Assembly: GCA_963809385.1 (NCBI GenBank)
Contig: CAWEJL010000006.1
Coordinates: 62,001-126,000, forward strand
Source of the DNA: JAKAIY01 sp963809385
GTDB lineage: Bacteria; Chloroflexota; Ktedonobacteria; Ktedonobacterales; JADMIN01
Reading direction: 5' to 3'
Length of the DNA: 64,000 bases
Positions within the stretch are counted from its first letter, which is position 1, and each line of letters opens with the position of its first letter. Positions 52,546-62,618 of the stretch are shown here, in pieces. The notes under the pieces are model-generated. The model was not told the DNA's origin, did not search any database, and was given only the letters and a program-made list of their open reading frames with translations. The position numbers were made by a program, and so were the translations under genes.

Positions 52546-52896
52546 CTCACCGCTCCTCGTACATGTGCGACGCGCATTCGGCGCCATGGCGCATCGCAAA
52601 GCGCATCGCATGGCGCGTGGGTTGCGCGTCAGCGTAGTCGCGACGGTCCGCGTAGCGTCAAGCGGCGCGACCTCACCCCCGGCCCCTCTCCCAGAGGAGA
52701 GGGGGGCCACGATTATTCCCCTTCTTCTGACAGGAGAGGGGGCCAGGGGGTGAGGTCGCCTGGCTGGCGCGCGCTCGCTGGCGCGCGGTACACTTTTCTT
52801 GCGGCGGTTTCGCCACTCGCGCCAGCGCATTGGCGCCGCATAGCGAGCGGCGAAGGATAGCCTGGATGACGAGGCTACAGGGGAGGATTTGAGATC
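52546..52896. repeat. Intergenic region with two inverted family A copies
   Basis: The gap holds an inverted pair of family A elements, 52664-52710 and 52720-52760, facing each other (GGCGCGACCTCACCCCC ... GGGGGTGAGGTCGCC), so the whole 97 bp can form a cruciform. Upstream, 52585-52615 carries nested CATGGCGCATCGC-type direct and inverted repeats. Promoters of SulP and the oxidoreductase must also lie here. Confidence 0.75.
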
Positions 52897-54589
52897 ATGG
52901 GGCATGTCCTGCTGCTCACCGAGCAGGCCGCGTACGAGCGCGCCAAGCGCCTGAGCGCCCTGCTCGCCAGCGCGCTCCCCGACCGCGAGATCATCACCAT
53001 ACCCGCCAGCGGCGCTGACCGGCTCGACCAGCTGGAGCGCCTGAGCGCCGTCTCGCTGCTCGTCGCCGACACCGCCACGCCGCTGACCGACCGCCCAGGC
53101 CCGCACGCTGGACGCCTTCACGCGCAACGGCGGCGCCCTGCTGCTGCTGGGTGAGACGGTGGACGCCTGGCGCGGCTCGGCGCTTGGCGCGGCGCTCGGC
53201 CTGCCGGAGGGCCAGCGCGGCCCGGCGACCGAGCTGATCGTGCGGCTGGCGGGCGACCACGACATCACCCGCCGCCTCGATTCTTCCTTCCCCGTCACCG
53301 ACCGCCTCGCCATCCACGACGGCCTGCCGGAGGACGCCACCCCGCTGCTGGTGACGAGCTGGCGCTATACCAGCGTGCCGGTCGCGTGGCTGCGGCCGGT
53401 GGGCGCGGGCGCCACGGCCGCCATCACGCTCGGCGCCGCTGATGGCGCGCTGGAGAGTCCCACCCTGCGCCAGGTCATCTTCCGCGCCGCCCGCTACCTG
53501 ACCGGCTGGCGCGAGCCCGCCCCCGCGCGCATCGCCATGATCGGCTACGGCGCCATCGGCTACGAGCACGCCAGCGCCATCGCCGCCACGCCGGGGCTGG
53601 AGCTGGCGCTGATCTGCGACCGCAACCCCGCGCGACTCGACGCCGCCCGCGAGCGCTTCCCCGACCTGCGCGCCGTTCGCGAGATCGATGACGTGATCGC
53701 CGATGAGGGCGTGGACGCGGCGATTATCGGCGCGCCGCCCAACATCCACGCCAGCCTCGCGCTGCGGCTGCTGCGCGCGGGCAAGAGCGCGATCGTCGAG
53801 AAGCCGTTCAGCATCACCACCGCTGAGGCCGATGAGATGATCGCCGAGGCCGAGGCCCGCGACCTGACGCTCACCTGCTACCAGAACCGCCGCTGGGACC
53901 CCGACTTCCTCGCCATCCAGCGCGCCGTCACCGAGGGACGCATCGGCGACCTCTTTCACCTGGAGCTGTTCATCGGCGGCTTCTCCCATCCGTGCGACTA
54001 CTGGCACTCCCACGAGCCAGTCTCTGGCGGCGTCTTCTATGACTGGGGCTCGCACTACCTCGACTGGGCGCTGACCCTGCTGCCCAATCAGGTGGCCGAC
54101 GTGCGCGCCAGCAGCCACAAGCGCGTCTGGCGCGACGTGACCAACGCCGACCAGGCCAGCATCGCCATCCGCTTCCGCGACGGGCGTGAGGTCTCCTTCA
54201 TCCACTCCGACATCGCCGCCGCGCTGAAGCCGAAGTGGTACGCGCTCGGCACGCGCGGCGCGATCACCGGCCACTGGCGCCACGAGACGGTGACGGCGCG
54301 CAAGTGGAACGGCGACCTGATCGAGGAGCGGCTGGCCCCATCGGAGGCGCTGCCCGCCGTCACGCTCGCCACGCGCGACGCCGCCGGGCTGATCCACGAG
54401 GAGCGGCTGGCGCTGCCGCCCGCGCCGGAGCGCCCCTTCCACCGCAACCTGGCCAATCACCTGCTCGCGGGCGAGCCGCTGGCGATCAACCCGCGCGCCT
54501 CGCGCCGCAACATCGCCGTGATGGAGGCCGCCGCGTGGTCCGCCGCGCATGACAGCGCCGTGGTCCCGATAGACGACCGCGACGCCTGA
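52897..54589 (+). CDS. ThuA-like domain fused to Gfo/Idh/MocA oxidoreductase, one frameshift
   Basis: The N-terminal part, HVLLLTEQAAYERAKRLSALL...VSLLVADTATPLTD, then ARTLDAFTRNGGALLLLGETVDAWRG (from the other frame), is a ThuA/glutamine-amidotransferase-like fold. A Gfo/Idh/MocA NAD(P)-dependent oxidoreductase follows, with nucleotide motif MIGYGAIGYEHASAI, Asn/Pro in APPNIHA, EKPFSITTAEAD and catalytic HDY-like YDWGSHYLDWAL. The frame shift is near 53095. Such enzymes oxidise sugars or inositol-type alcohols; the ThuA partner suggests disaccharide or heparin-like substrates. Start ATG follows GGGGAGGATTTGAGATC. The next gene is another family member 36 bp downstream, forming an operon. Confidence 0.82.
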
Positions 54590-54625
54590 CGCCGCCGTTT
54601 TCGCGCCACGAGGAGGCCTAGCCGC

Positions 54626-55637
54626 ATGAACGCCCACACGCAGCCGTCGTCACCTGGGGCGTGCTCGGCGCGGGGTTTATCGCCCGCGTCGCGATGCTCC
54701 CCGCCCTCGCCTCGCTGCCTGACGTCCGCCTGCTCGGCATCGCCAGCCAGGACCCGGCGCGCGCCGCCGCGCTGGCCGCCGCGCATGGCGTCCCGCGCGT
54801 CTACGGCGACTATCAGGCGCTGCTCGACGCGCCCGACATCCAGTGCGTCTACATCGCGCTCGCCAATCACCAGCACCGCGAGTGGGTGGAGCGCGCCGCC
54901 GCCGCCGGGAAGCACGTGCTCTGCGAGAAGCCGCTGGGCCGCGACGCCGCCGAGGCGCAGGCGATGCGCGCGTTCTGCGACCGCGCGGGCGTCGCCCTGA
55001 TGGAGGCGCTGATGTACCGCTTCCACCCACGCATCGCCCGCGCGCTGGAGCTGATCGCGACTGGCGCCATCGGTGAGCCGCGCGAGGTCGAGGCCGCCTT
55101 CAACTTCCCGCTGGCGGATAGCGCCAACTACCGCCTCGACCCCGACCATGGGCGGCGGCGCGCTGCTGGATGTCGGCGGCTACTGCGTGACCGCCGCGCG
55201 CTTCTTCCTCGGCGAGCAGCCGCTGGCCGTCCGCGCCACCGCGCGCTATGCGCCGACCGGCGCCGACCTCGCCGTCTCCGCGCTGCTGGAGCACAGCGAC
55301 GGGCGCGCCGCGCGCATCACCTGCGCCTTTGACACCGCCGAATACCAGCGCGTCACCATCATCGGCTCCGCCGCCGCGCTGGAGCTGCCCTACGCCTTCA
55401 CCGCCTGGCATACGTGACGCCGCCCCGATCCTGATCCATCGCGGCAAGACGGTGGAGACGCACTCCACGCACGCCGCCGACCCCTACGCGCTGATGGCCG
55501 CCGCCTTCGGGCGCGCCGCTGTCACCGGCGCCCCCGTCCCCTATAGCCTCGATGACACGCTCGCGACCGCCCGCACGCTCGACGCGCTGGCCGCCGCCGC
55601 GCGGACGGGGGAGCGGGTGAGCGTCGGGAAGGCGTGA
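54626..55637 (+). CDS. Gfo/Idh/MocA family oxidoreductase, three frameshifts
   Basis: NAD-binding motif WGVLGAGFIARVAML (frame change near 54650 joins it to the ATG at 54626), then IQCVYIALANHQHREWV, GKHVLCEKPLGRDAAEA with the conserved Lys-Pro, and LMEALMYRFHPR. After GEPREVEAAFNFPLAD the frame changes near 55150 (GGGALLDVGGYCVTAARFFLG, catalytic-domain signature) and again near 55415 (to ...AAAFGRAAVTGAPVPYSLDDTLATARTLDALAA). Three breaks in 1 kb with preserved family order point to sequencing error. Probably oxidises a sugar or sugar acid, paired with the upstream ThuA-fused enzyme. The stop TGA is part of a family A repeat. Confidence 0.78.
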
Positions 55638-55677
55638 CCTCACCCCCGGCCCCTCTCCTGGGAGGAGAGGGGAGCGC
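55634..55677. repeat. Family A repeat overlapping a stop codon
   Basis: GCGTGACCTCACCCCCGG, CCCTCTCCTGGGAGGAGAGG. The TGA is the stop of the second oxidoreductase. The 326-bp gap 55638-55963 also holds a longer inverted repeat (55684-55730) and little else. Confidence 0.8.
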
Positions 55678-55683
55678 CGCCAG

Positions 55684-55730
55684 ACGTGACTGGTGAAAGG
55701 CAAACAACGCTAGCCCCCTACCAGTCACGT
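55684..55730. repeat. 11-bp inverted repeat
   Basis: ACGTGACTGGT (55684-55694) mirrored at 55720-55730, separated by 25 nt. Possibly an operator or the edge of a repeat; nothing else supports either. Confidence 0.5.
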
Positions 55731-55963
55731 TGCCCAGGGCTTTCCCCTCTGAGGGGAACGGGGGACCCGCGAGCGAGCGGGGCAGAGCCGAAGGCCGGAT
55801 GGGGTCCGCCCGCTACACCCATCGGGCTAGCCCGCATGTGGCCTTGCGGCGCGCGCGCGCTGGCCATACAATCGTGATGGGGAGATCAGCGGCCACTCGC
55901 GCGCGTACGATTTGGGGCGAGCTGGACGCTTTGTTGTTAATATGCGGGAGGAGTGGGCCTGCG

Positions 55964-56377
55964 ATGAGTGACACGAACGCAACGGAGACATATGAGCGCG
56001 ACATGGATCGCCGCGCCTTGCGGCGCATCGCCGAAGCGGCGCGCGCCAACCCTGATCTGGCCGCCGCCACACGCGACGCCGTCTTCGAGTCCGGCCTATT
56101 CGACATCTTTGGCGCTGGCGAGCGCTTCAACCCCGTGGACGTCCTCGACACGGGCGGCGAAGACGCCCTGCGCGCCAACCTCGCGCGGCTGGACCTGGCG
56201 CAGCTGCGCGCCCTCGTCCGCGCCCATGACTACGACCCCGAGCGCGAGACCGCCCGCTGGCGCAGCGCCCCCCGCTTCATAGACCTGATCGTTGAGAAGG
56301 CCAAAATCCAGCTCGAACAGGAGCGCAAAACCGGCGCCGCCACCAAATCCCTCGCCGAAGCTTCCTGGATGCTCTGA
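55964..56377 (+). CDS. Unknown conserved-looking protein
   Basis: 137 residues, soluble, charged and mostly helical. Segments such as RDAVFESGLFDIFGAGERFNPVDVLDTGGEDALRANLARLDLAQLRALVRAHDYDPERETARWRSAPRFIDLIVEKAKIQLEQ look like a DUF with a C-terminal helix pair. I cannot name the family. ATG 55964 lies about 12 nt after GGGAGGAG. Convergent with the following exported protein gene. Possibly partner of a mobile element or toxin system; no evidence in the window beyond its small size. Confidence 0.65.
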   Translation: MSDTNATETYERDMDRRALRRIAEAARANPDLAAATRDAVFESGLFDIFGAGERFNPVDVLDTGGEDALRANLARLDLAQLRALVRAHDYDPERETARWRSAPRFIDLIVEKAKIQLEQERKTGAATKSLAEASWML

Positions 56378-56468
56378 CCGCTCAACTCACCGCGTCCAAG
56401 CGCGCGGCGGCGACCGTCCGGCTGGGGCGCGCTGGCTATTCATGCCCGCGCGCTCCCAGCGCCGCGTC

Positions 56469-57529
56469 CTACGACTTCGGCATCGAAGACGCCGAGATCA
56501 GGAAGCCCACGCCGATAATGAACAGGATCACGCTCAGCATACCCAGGCCGATCAGGCCAGTAATCTGGATGCGCGCCAGGCGCGGCGGACTTCTTGCCAT
56601 TACCCGTTCGCCGGCGTTACCGTCGTCATCTACCGTCGGGCTGACGGTGGGCTGTGGCGTCGGCGTCGCTGGCGCGATGATGATCGCGAGCGATTGACTG
56701 GCCACGAGCGTCGGCAGCAACGAGCTACGTCCCGTCCTGCGAGACCGCGCTGATGGTCAGAGAGCCCGTCTCGCCCGTCGGAAGCTCGCACGACGACGGT
56801 GAAGCCGCCGGTGTTGTCGGTGCGGATGTTGCCGCTGACGACGGTGAGCGCGGCGTCGGGGTTGTAGTCAGAGGGGTGAACGCCCCCGGTGTCAGGAAGA
56901 ACGAGATGTTCTGGCCGCCGGGCATGAAGTTCGTCCCGGTTATCTGGAGGATAGCCACCGCCGTAGACCTTGCCATCAGGCGGCGTGACGGTTGGCGCGG
57001 GGGTTGGCGTGCCAGGAGCGGGGGTCGCCGCGTTGGGGTTGTCCACCGGCTGGACACTGATCGCCGGCGCGCTCGCCGCGTCCACCCGGTAGAGCACGGT
57101 GGACTGCCCAATGGCGTTGGCGGTCGTGTCCTGCGCGCAGAGGTAGTATTCGGTGTTGACCGTGTTCGCGGCGTCAGGCCACTGGAACGCGACGGTGAAA
57201 TTGCCGTTCGCCTGGATATTGGGCTGCGCCCCGCTGATCGCCTGGAAGCCGCTGGCGCAGCCCACGCTCTGCGGCGCGTAGCCGATGGTCACGCTGTCCC
57301 CGGCGGGCGCGGCGCCCTGCGCGAAGATGTTGGCGCCAACCGGCCCCTCGACGACGCCGCCGCTGGCCTGTGGGTTCTGGATATCAATCGTCACGGGGCT
57401 ACTGGCGTCCAGGCTGGCGGCGCGCGCGGTGGACAAGGGAATGAGCCAGGCCATCAGCGCCAGCGACGCGATCAGCGCGCCCAGCGACGCCCACGCGGCT
57501 GGGCGGGCCAGCGCCCGGCTCCATTTCAT
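56469..57529 (-). CDS. Exported Thr/Pro-rich protein with IPT-like domain and C-terminal anchor, several frameshifts
   Basis: N-terminal signal peptide (ALARPAAWASLGALIASLALMAWLIPLSTARA) leads to a beta domain (TIDIQNPQASGGVVEGPVGANIFAQGAAPAGDSVTIGYAPQ...FTVAFQWPDAANTVNTEYYLCAQD, with Cys), a Pro/Thr linker, a second IPT-like beta domain (ITGTNFMPGGQNISFFL..., DNTGGFTVVVRA, GSLTISAVSQDG) and a last helix (IQITGLIGLGMLSVILFIIGVGFLI). At least four frame changes, near 56950, 56880, 56785 and 56710, are needed to join these. The reconstructed order is coherent, so the gene is likely intact in vivo. Probably a surface protein. ATG 57529 has no good ribosome site; the true start may differ. Confidence 0.65.
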
Positions 57530-57950
57530 GAACGCCAGTGACCGAAACGCGCATAACGCCTCCCTGTGCGCACGCCGCGCGACGGTCCGACCGCGCTGGC
57601 GCCCTGGATCGCACCGATCCCCATGTATGTATGATGACGAATTCTGGCGGCGGAAGAATCCCGACGGCCCGGCGCCCGGCGCGACCTGGGATGAAAAGAA
57701 GGACCGGGACGCTTGAGCAGTATAGCACGGCGCCTGGCGGTCATTCGCACCGGTCTTGTGGCGCGCGTCACACCCGTCCCGCATCCGCGACGCGCCCCGC
57801 GACATGCGATACTACGCGCTGCGCGCCGCGTGGCCTCACGCATGACGCCTGGCGCCGCTGGCCCGCTCCACACGTCTACATCTCTATGATGAAGTTGTAT
57901 GATGAGCGACGATGCGAGCGGCGCCTTATGACACGCGAGGTTGGCGGCGC

Positions 57951-58964
57951 ATGATGGAGGGAGCGGGAGATGCCGAGGAGGCTGAGAAGTCCCAGGCGCC
58001 GGAGGCGGAGCAGCGCGCCGGCGTCGCGCCGTCGCGCCATCCGCGCCGCGCCGCGAGCGGCGGCGTCCGCGCCCGCTGGAGTCGCTTGGAGCCCGCCGCC
58101 GGGCAGGTCACGCCCGCCGCCGCGACGGAGCCCGGCGAGCCGCTGGCGCCGCGCCAGCTCCTCGCGGTGATCGAGAGCCTGCTCTTCGTGGCTGGCCGCC
58201 CGCTGGAGTTCGCCGAGCTGCGCAAGCTGACCGGCGTGGATGAGGCGCGCATACGCGCGGCGGTGGGCGATCTAGCGCAGACGCTGGAGCGTGAGGGGCG
58301 TGGCGTGCGCGTCCAGCGCATGGAGGCGGCGGCGCAGATGGTCTCGGCCCCGGAGCATGCGCGCTTCGTCGCCGCGCTGCTGGGCCTGCCCACCCAGGTG
58401 CGGCTGACCACCGCCGCGCTGGAGACGCTCTCCGTCATCGCCTACCGCCAGCCGATCACCCGCTCGCAGATCGAGGCCATTCGCGGCGTCAACAGCGACC
58501 GCGCGCTGGCCAGCCTCCTGCAGCACGGCCTGGCGCAGGAGGTGGGCCGCGCCGCCACCGTTGGGCGCCCGGCGCTCTTCGGCACCACCCCCGAATTCCT
58601 CCAGCAGTTCGGCCTCACCAGCCTCGACGCCCTGCCGCACGCCGACCTGCCCCAGGCCCAGGCCGCCGAGGCCCTCCGCGAGCGCGCCGCCAGAGCATCC
58701 GCGACGCCGTCAACGCTGGCGACGCCGAGGAACGCGGCGGGGGTGGGGCGCGGCCATGAATGGCCGGCGCACGGCGCGGGGTGGGGCGCGGCCATGAATG
58801 GCCGGCGCGCACGGGACGGCGGGGGGCATGAATGCTCAGCGGGAGCGCTGACCCGCGTTGCGAGTGTTCTCGCCGGACTCGATACGGCGCGCAAGCGCCC
58901 GCTTGCCTGGCGTCGTATACTGGCAAGCGTACGACCGCTTGCTCACCTCTTTCCGGCGTCGTGA
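57951..58964 (+). CDS. scpB: Segregation and condensation protein ScpB
   Basis: The core (about 65-240) is ScpB: PRQLLAVIESLLFVAGRPLEFAELRKLTGVDEARIRAAVGDLAQTL, GVRVQRMEAAAQMVSAPEHARFV, LTTAALETLSVIAYRQPITRSQIEAIRGVNSDRALASLLQHGLAQEVGRA and GRPALFGTTPEFLQQFGLTSLDALP. It is the winged-helix partner of ScpA and SMC in chromosome condensation. ScpA is not nearby. The last 90 residues read through two family C repeat units and have no family match, so the original stop may have been displaced or lost by the repeat or by a frameshift. I chose ATG 57951, with GAGGT about 10 nt before it; an ATG 39 bp upstream is also possible. Confidence 0.85.
   Translation: MMEGAGDAEEAEKSQAPEAEQRAGVAPSRHPRRAASGGVRARWSRLEPAAGQVTPAAATEPGEPLAPRQLLAVIESLLFVAGRPLEFAELRKLTGVDEARIRAAVGDLAQTLEREGRGVRVQRMEAAAQMVSAPEHARFVAALLGLPTQVRLTTAALETLSVIAYRQPITRSQIEAIRGVNSDRALASLLQHGLAQEVGRAATVGRPALFGTTPEFLQQFGLTSLDALPHADLPQAQAAEALRERAARASATPSTLATPRNAAGVGRGHEWPAHGAGWGAAMNGRRARDGGGHECSAGALTRVASVLAGLDTARKRPLAWRRILASVRPLAHLFPAS
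58747..58836. repeat. Family C repeat, two units, inside the scpB frame
   Basis: GGCGCGGCCATGAATGGCC appears twice (58747 and 58787), each followed by GGCGC and CACGG, then a related GGGCATGAATGC. It is read as part of the divergent ScpB tail. Confidence 0.8.
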
Positions 58965-59007
58965 TTAGCTGAGCTCGCGAGCGGCGGCGTGGGAATGGAG
59001 GCCCATC

Positions 59008-59758
59008 ATGGAAACGGACTCGGTGTCTACTCCAGAAACTCCAGCGCGGACGAATCGCTGGAGACTGGTTCTTCTGGATGGTGCTGCTCTCGGTGGCGCT
59101 GGAAGGCGCCGAGATTCTCGCCGCGCCCTACCTCCGTATCACGGTGACGCCAGGGCTGGTCGCGCTCGTCCTGCTGCTCGCGCTGCTGCTGGCGGCGTTC
59201 GGCGCGGGCGTGGGACTGTGGCTGGGGCCGTCGCTGGGGTGGGATGTTCTGGGGCTGCGCGGTTTCCGCCGGGCGGCGGCGCTCGCCACGCTGGCAGGCG
59301 TCGCGCTCGGAGCAGCGCAGGCGGTCTTCGCCGCGCGCTTCCTGGTGACGATTGGCCTGCATCTGACGCTGCCGCCGCTCTGGCTTGGCGTCATTGGGTC
59401 GCTCGCCGGGGCTTTCCGTGAGGAAATCATCTATCGCCTGGGGCTGATGACGCTGCTGACGTGGCTTGGCGTGAAGCTGTTCCGCCAGGCCAAGCCCAAC
59501 GCCGCCACTGTCTGGACCGCGAACATCCTCACCTCGCTGGCGTTTGGCGCCCAGCACTTCTCCTCCGACTCCGCGCAGGTCAGCGGCCATATCAGCCCTA
59601 TCGCGTTCGCCGCGCTGGTGATCGCCTACCACGGCGTCGCGGGCCTGGTCTTTGGCTGGCTCTACTGGCGGCGGGGAGTCTTCCCGGCGATGGTGGGACA
59701 TTTCGTCACTGATCTGGTGATCAATATCCTCACCGTGATTCCCGGCTTCATCGCCTGA
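59008..59758 (+). CDS. CPBP-type intramembrane metalloprotease, one frameshift
   Basis: Multipass protein of the CAAX-protease/bacteriocin-processing (Rce1-like) family. Motif 1 is FREEIIYRLG with the Glu-Glu pair, motif 2 FGAQHFSSD with the His, and motif 3 GHFVTDLVIN with the His. It has about eight helices. The N-terminal 17 residues (METDSVSTPETPARTNRW) are in another frame from the rest; the break is near 59060. Such enzymes cleave membrane-bound substrates or prenyl-type proteins. ATG 59008 follows GGAGGCCCATC. A strong hairpin ends the transcript right after the stop. Confidence 0.82.
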
Positions 59759-59763
59759 AAGAC

Positions 59764-59805
59764 GAGCGGGAAGGCGGGAGCTACCATACGCGCGCCTTCC
59801 CGCTC
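59764..59805 (+). terminator. 13-bp hairpin terminator
   Basis: GAGCGGGAAGGCG (59764-59776) pairs with 59793-59805 across 16 nt, beginning 6 bp after the protease stop. No T-tract. Confidence 0.65.
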
Positions 59806-59833
59806 GCCACGCCAATGGTGGACTATTCGACAG

Positions 59834-59861
59834 TTGACCCTTCAACGCCATGTGGTATCGT
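59834..59861 (+). promoter_or_regulatory. Possible promoter of glycogen phosphorylase gene
   Basis: TTGACC (59834-59839), 16-nt spacer, TATCGT (59856-59861), about 135 bp upstream of the GTG start. Matches sigma-70-type consensus moderately; there is no further evidence. Confidence 0.35.
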
Positions 59862-59996
59862 GTGGGCGGCGCGCGGTGTACGGCTGGCGCGCCTGATACT
59901 GATTAAGAGAAACGCATGTAAAAGGCGTTCTATACGACATAGCGATGTGGCGTCGCTGGCCCTGGCGGGGCGCGGGCGCGACAGGAGTGATGATCC

Positions 59997-62551
59997 GTGA
60001 AGATTCTCGGCCGCCTGGCGGTATTTCCCACGATTCCGCCGCGTATCGAGCGGCTGTATGAGCTGGCGTATAACCTCTGGTGGGTCTGGAATCCCAGCGC
60101 GCAGACGCTCTTCGATCAGGTAAACGCCGACCTGTGGGAGCGGACGGAGCATAACGCCGTCGCCACGCTGGCGGGCGCCAACCCGGAGCGGCTGGAGGCG
60201 CTGGCGGCTGATACCGAGTTCCTGGCGCGCTACGACGCCGTGATAGCCGAGTTCGACGCCTATATGCGGCCCGCCACTACCTGGTTCAGCGCGCATCACG
60301 CCGCCGACAGCGCGCGCGTCATCGCCTACTTCTCCGCCGAGTTCGGCCTGCACGAGTCGCTGCCGATCTACTCCGGCGGCCTGGGCGTGCTCTCCGGCGA
60401 CCACTGCAAGGAGGCCAGCGACCTCGGCCTGCCGTTCGTCGGCGTCGGCTTCCTCTATCCACAGGGCTACTTCCGCCAGCGCATCAACCGCGAAGGGCAG
60501 CAGGAGGCGCTCTACGAGAAGCTGGACTTCTCACAGTCGCCGGCCCGCCCCGCGCGCGACGCCAACGGGCGCGAGGTCCTGATTAGCGTCGAGCTGCCAG
60601 GCCGCTCGGTCTACGCCAAGGTCTGGCAGGTGCAGGTCGGGCGGGTCCCGCTCTACCTCATGGACACCGACGTGCCGCAGAACGCGCCCGCCGACCGGGT
60701 GCTCTCGGCGCGGCTGTATGGCGGCGACCACGAGATGCGCATCGCGCAGGAGATCGTGCTGGGCATTGGCGGCGTGCGGGCGCTGCGGGCGCTGGGCGTT
60801 GACGCCAGCGTCTGGCACATGAACGAGGGCCACGCAGCGTTCCTGGGGCTGGAGCGCTGCCGCGAGCTGGTCAACGGGCTGGATGTCGACTTCGAGGTCG
60901 CGCGCCAGATCGCGGCGGCCAACGGCGTCTTCACCACGCACACGCCGGTCGCCGCCGGCAATGATGTCTTCTCCTACGAGCTGGTCGAGCGCTACTTCTC
61001 CGCCTACTGGCCGCAGCTCCGGCTGGACCGCGACAGCTTCATGAATCTGGCGCGCGAGGAGGTGAGCTGGGGGTCGGGCTTCAGCATGACGGTGCTGGCG
61101 ATCCGGCTCTCGGCGCGGCGCAACGGCGTGAGCCGGCTGCATGGGGCGGTCTCGCGGGAGATGTGGAACTTCCTGTGGCCGGATGTCGAGGCCAGCGAGG
61201 CGCCGATCGGCCACGTCACCAACGGCGTGCATACCGCGTCGTGGCTTCATCCGGTGATGGGCGCGCTCTACGACCGCTATCTGGCGCCGGGCTGGCGCGG
61301 CGATGTGGACAACGCCGACCGCTGGCAGCGGGTCACGGAGATCCCCGATGAGGAGCTGTGGGAGGCGCACCACGAGGCGAAGGAGCAGCTGATCGCCTAC
61401 GCCCGGCGGCGCCTCGCGCGCCAGCGGCTGCGCCACGGCGAAGGCCCGGCGGCGGCGGGCGCGACGGGCGGCGCGCTGAATCCGGAGGCGCTGACACTGG
61501 GCTTCGCGCGGCGCTTCGCGACCTACAAGCGGGCGACGCTGCTCTTCCGCGATCCCGACCGGCTGGCGCGCATCCTGAACCATCCAGAGCGGCCCGTGCA
61601 GATCATCTTCGCCGGCAAGGCGCACCCCGCCGACTTCCCTGGCCAGGACTTCATCCGCCAGGTCTACGCCTACGCGCAGACACCGGAGTTCGCGGGCAAG
61701 ATCATCTTCCTGGAGGACTACGACATTGACATGGCGCGGCGGCTGGTGAGCGGCTGCGATGTGTGGCTGAACACGCCGATCCGCCCGCACGAGGCGAGCG
61801 GGACCAGCGGCCAGAAGGCGGGTCTGAACGGCCTGCCGAACTGCAGCGTGCTCGATGGCTGGTGGGAGGAAGGCTACAACGGCGGCAACGGCTGGGCGAT
61901 CGGCGAGCGCCGCGCGTATCTGGATGGCGACACCCGCGACGCCGCCGACGCGCTGGCGCTCTACGAGATCATCGAGCGCGCGATTGTCCCGCTGTACTAC
62001 CAGCGCGACAAAGAGGGGCTGCCGCGTCAGTGGGTGGGGGTGATGAAGGAGTCTATTCGCTCGGTGGCGCCGGAGTTCAGCATGAGCCGGATGGTGAAGC
62101 AGTATTACACCGACTACTACCAGCCGTCCATGCGCTATGGCGAGCGGGTGGACGCGGACTCCTACGCGCTGGCCCGCGAGCTGGCGGCGTGGTCGCGGCG
62201 GGTGCGCGCGGCCTGGGGTGAGACGCGCATCGAGGCCGAAGGCCCCAGTGGCGAGCGCCTGGCGGAGGGCGAGCCGGCCCAGGTGCGCGCGCGCGTCTGG
62301 CTCGGCTCGCTTGCGGCGGAGGATATGCGAGTCGAGCTGGTGACCGCCCGCGACGAGAATGGCACGCTGCGCGACCAGCGGGTGGTGGTCATGGAGCGGG
62401 CGAACACGGCGCCGCGCCCGACGGCACCCTCACCTATACCGCGCGCATGGACCCGCAGCACACCGGCGGCGTGGTCTACGGCGTGCGGCTGGTTCCCAGC
62501 CACCCCGACCTCTCCTCGCCGTTCGAGCTCGGGCTGGCGCGCTGGGCGTAG
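59997..62551 (+). CDS. glgP: Alpha-glucan (glycogen/maltodextrin) phosphorylase, DUF3417 type, one frameshift
   Basis: About 850 residues of GT35. The N-terminal DUF3417 segment reads PPRIERLYELAYNLWWVWNPSAQTLFDQVN. Core motifs are YFSAEFGLHESLPIYSGGLGVLSGDHCKEASDLGLP, WHMNEGHAAFLGLER, VFTTHTPVAAGNDVF, GHVTNGVHTASWLHP, FARRFATYKRATLLFRD and IFAGKAHPAD. The pyridoxal-phosphate region is NTPIRPHEASGTSGQKAGLNGLPNCSVLDGWW. It releases glucose-1-phosphate from stored glucan. The last 45 residues change frame near 62420 (to ...DPQHTGGVVYGVRLVPSHPDLSSPFELGLARWA), ending at 62551. GTG 59997 has AGGAG about 10 nt ahead. Confidence 0.92.
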
Positions 62552-62564
62552 TGGGGCGGCCCAG

Positions 62565-62612
62565 GCTGGTTCTGCGCTGGCTGGCCAGGTCCGGCCCCAG
62601 CGCAGAACCAGC
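62565..62612. terminator. Bidirectional 16-bp hairpin between convergent genes
   Basis: GCTGGTTCTGCGCTGG (62565-62580) is mirrored at 62597-62612 with a 16-nt loop. It lies between the glgP stop and the P1B ATPase stop, so it can end transcripts from both sides. Confidence 0.8.
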
Positions 62613-62618
62613 GACGTC

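Noticed and set aside
50680..52860. Long plus-strand open frame (over 700 codons) opposite the SulP gene
   Set aside because: It is rich in Arg/Gln/His with no family motif, no ribosome site, and exactly antisense to a clear transporter; a GC-rich shadow.
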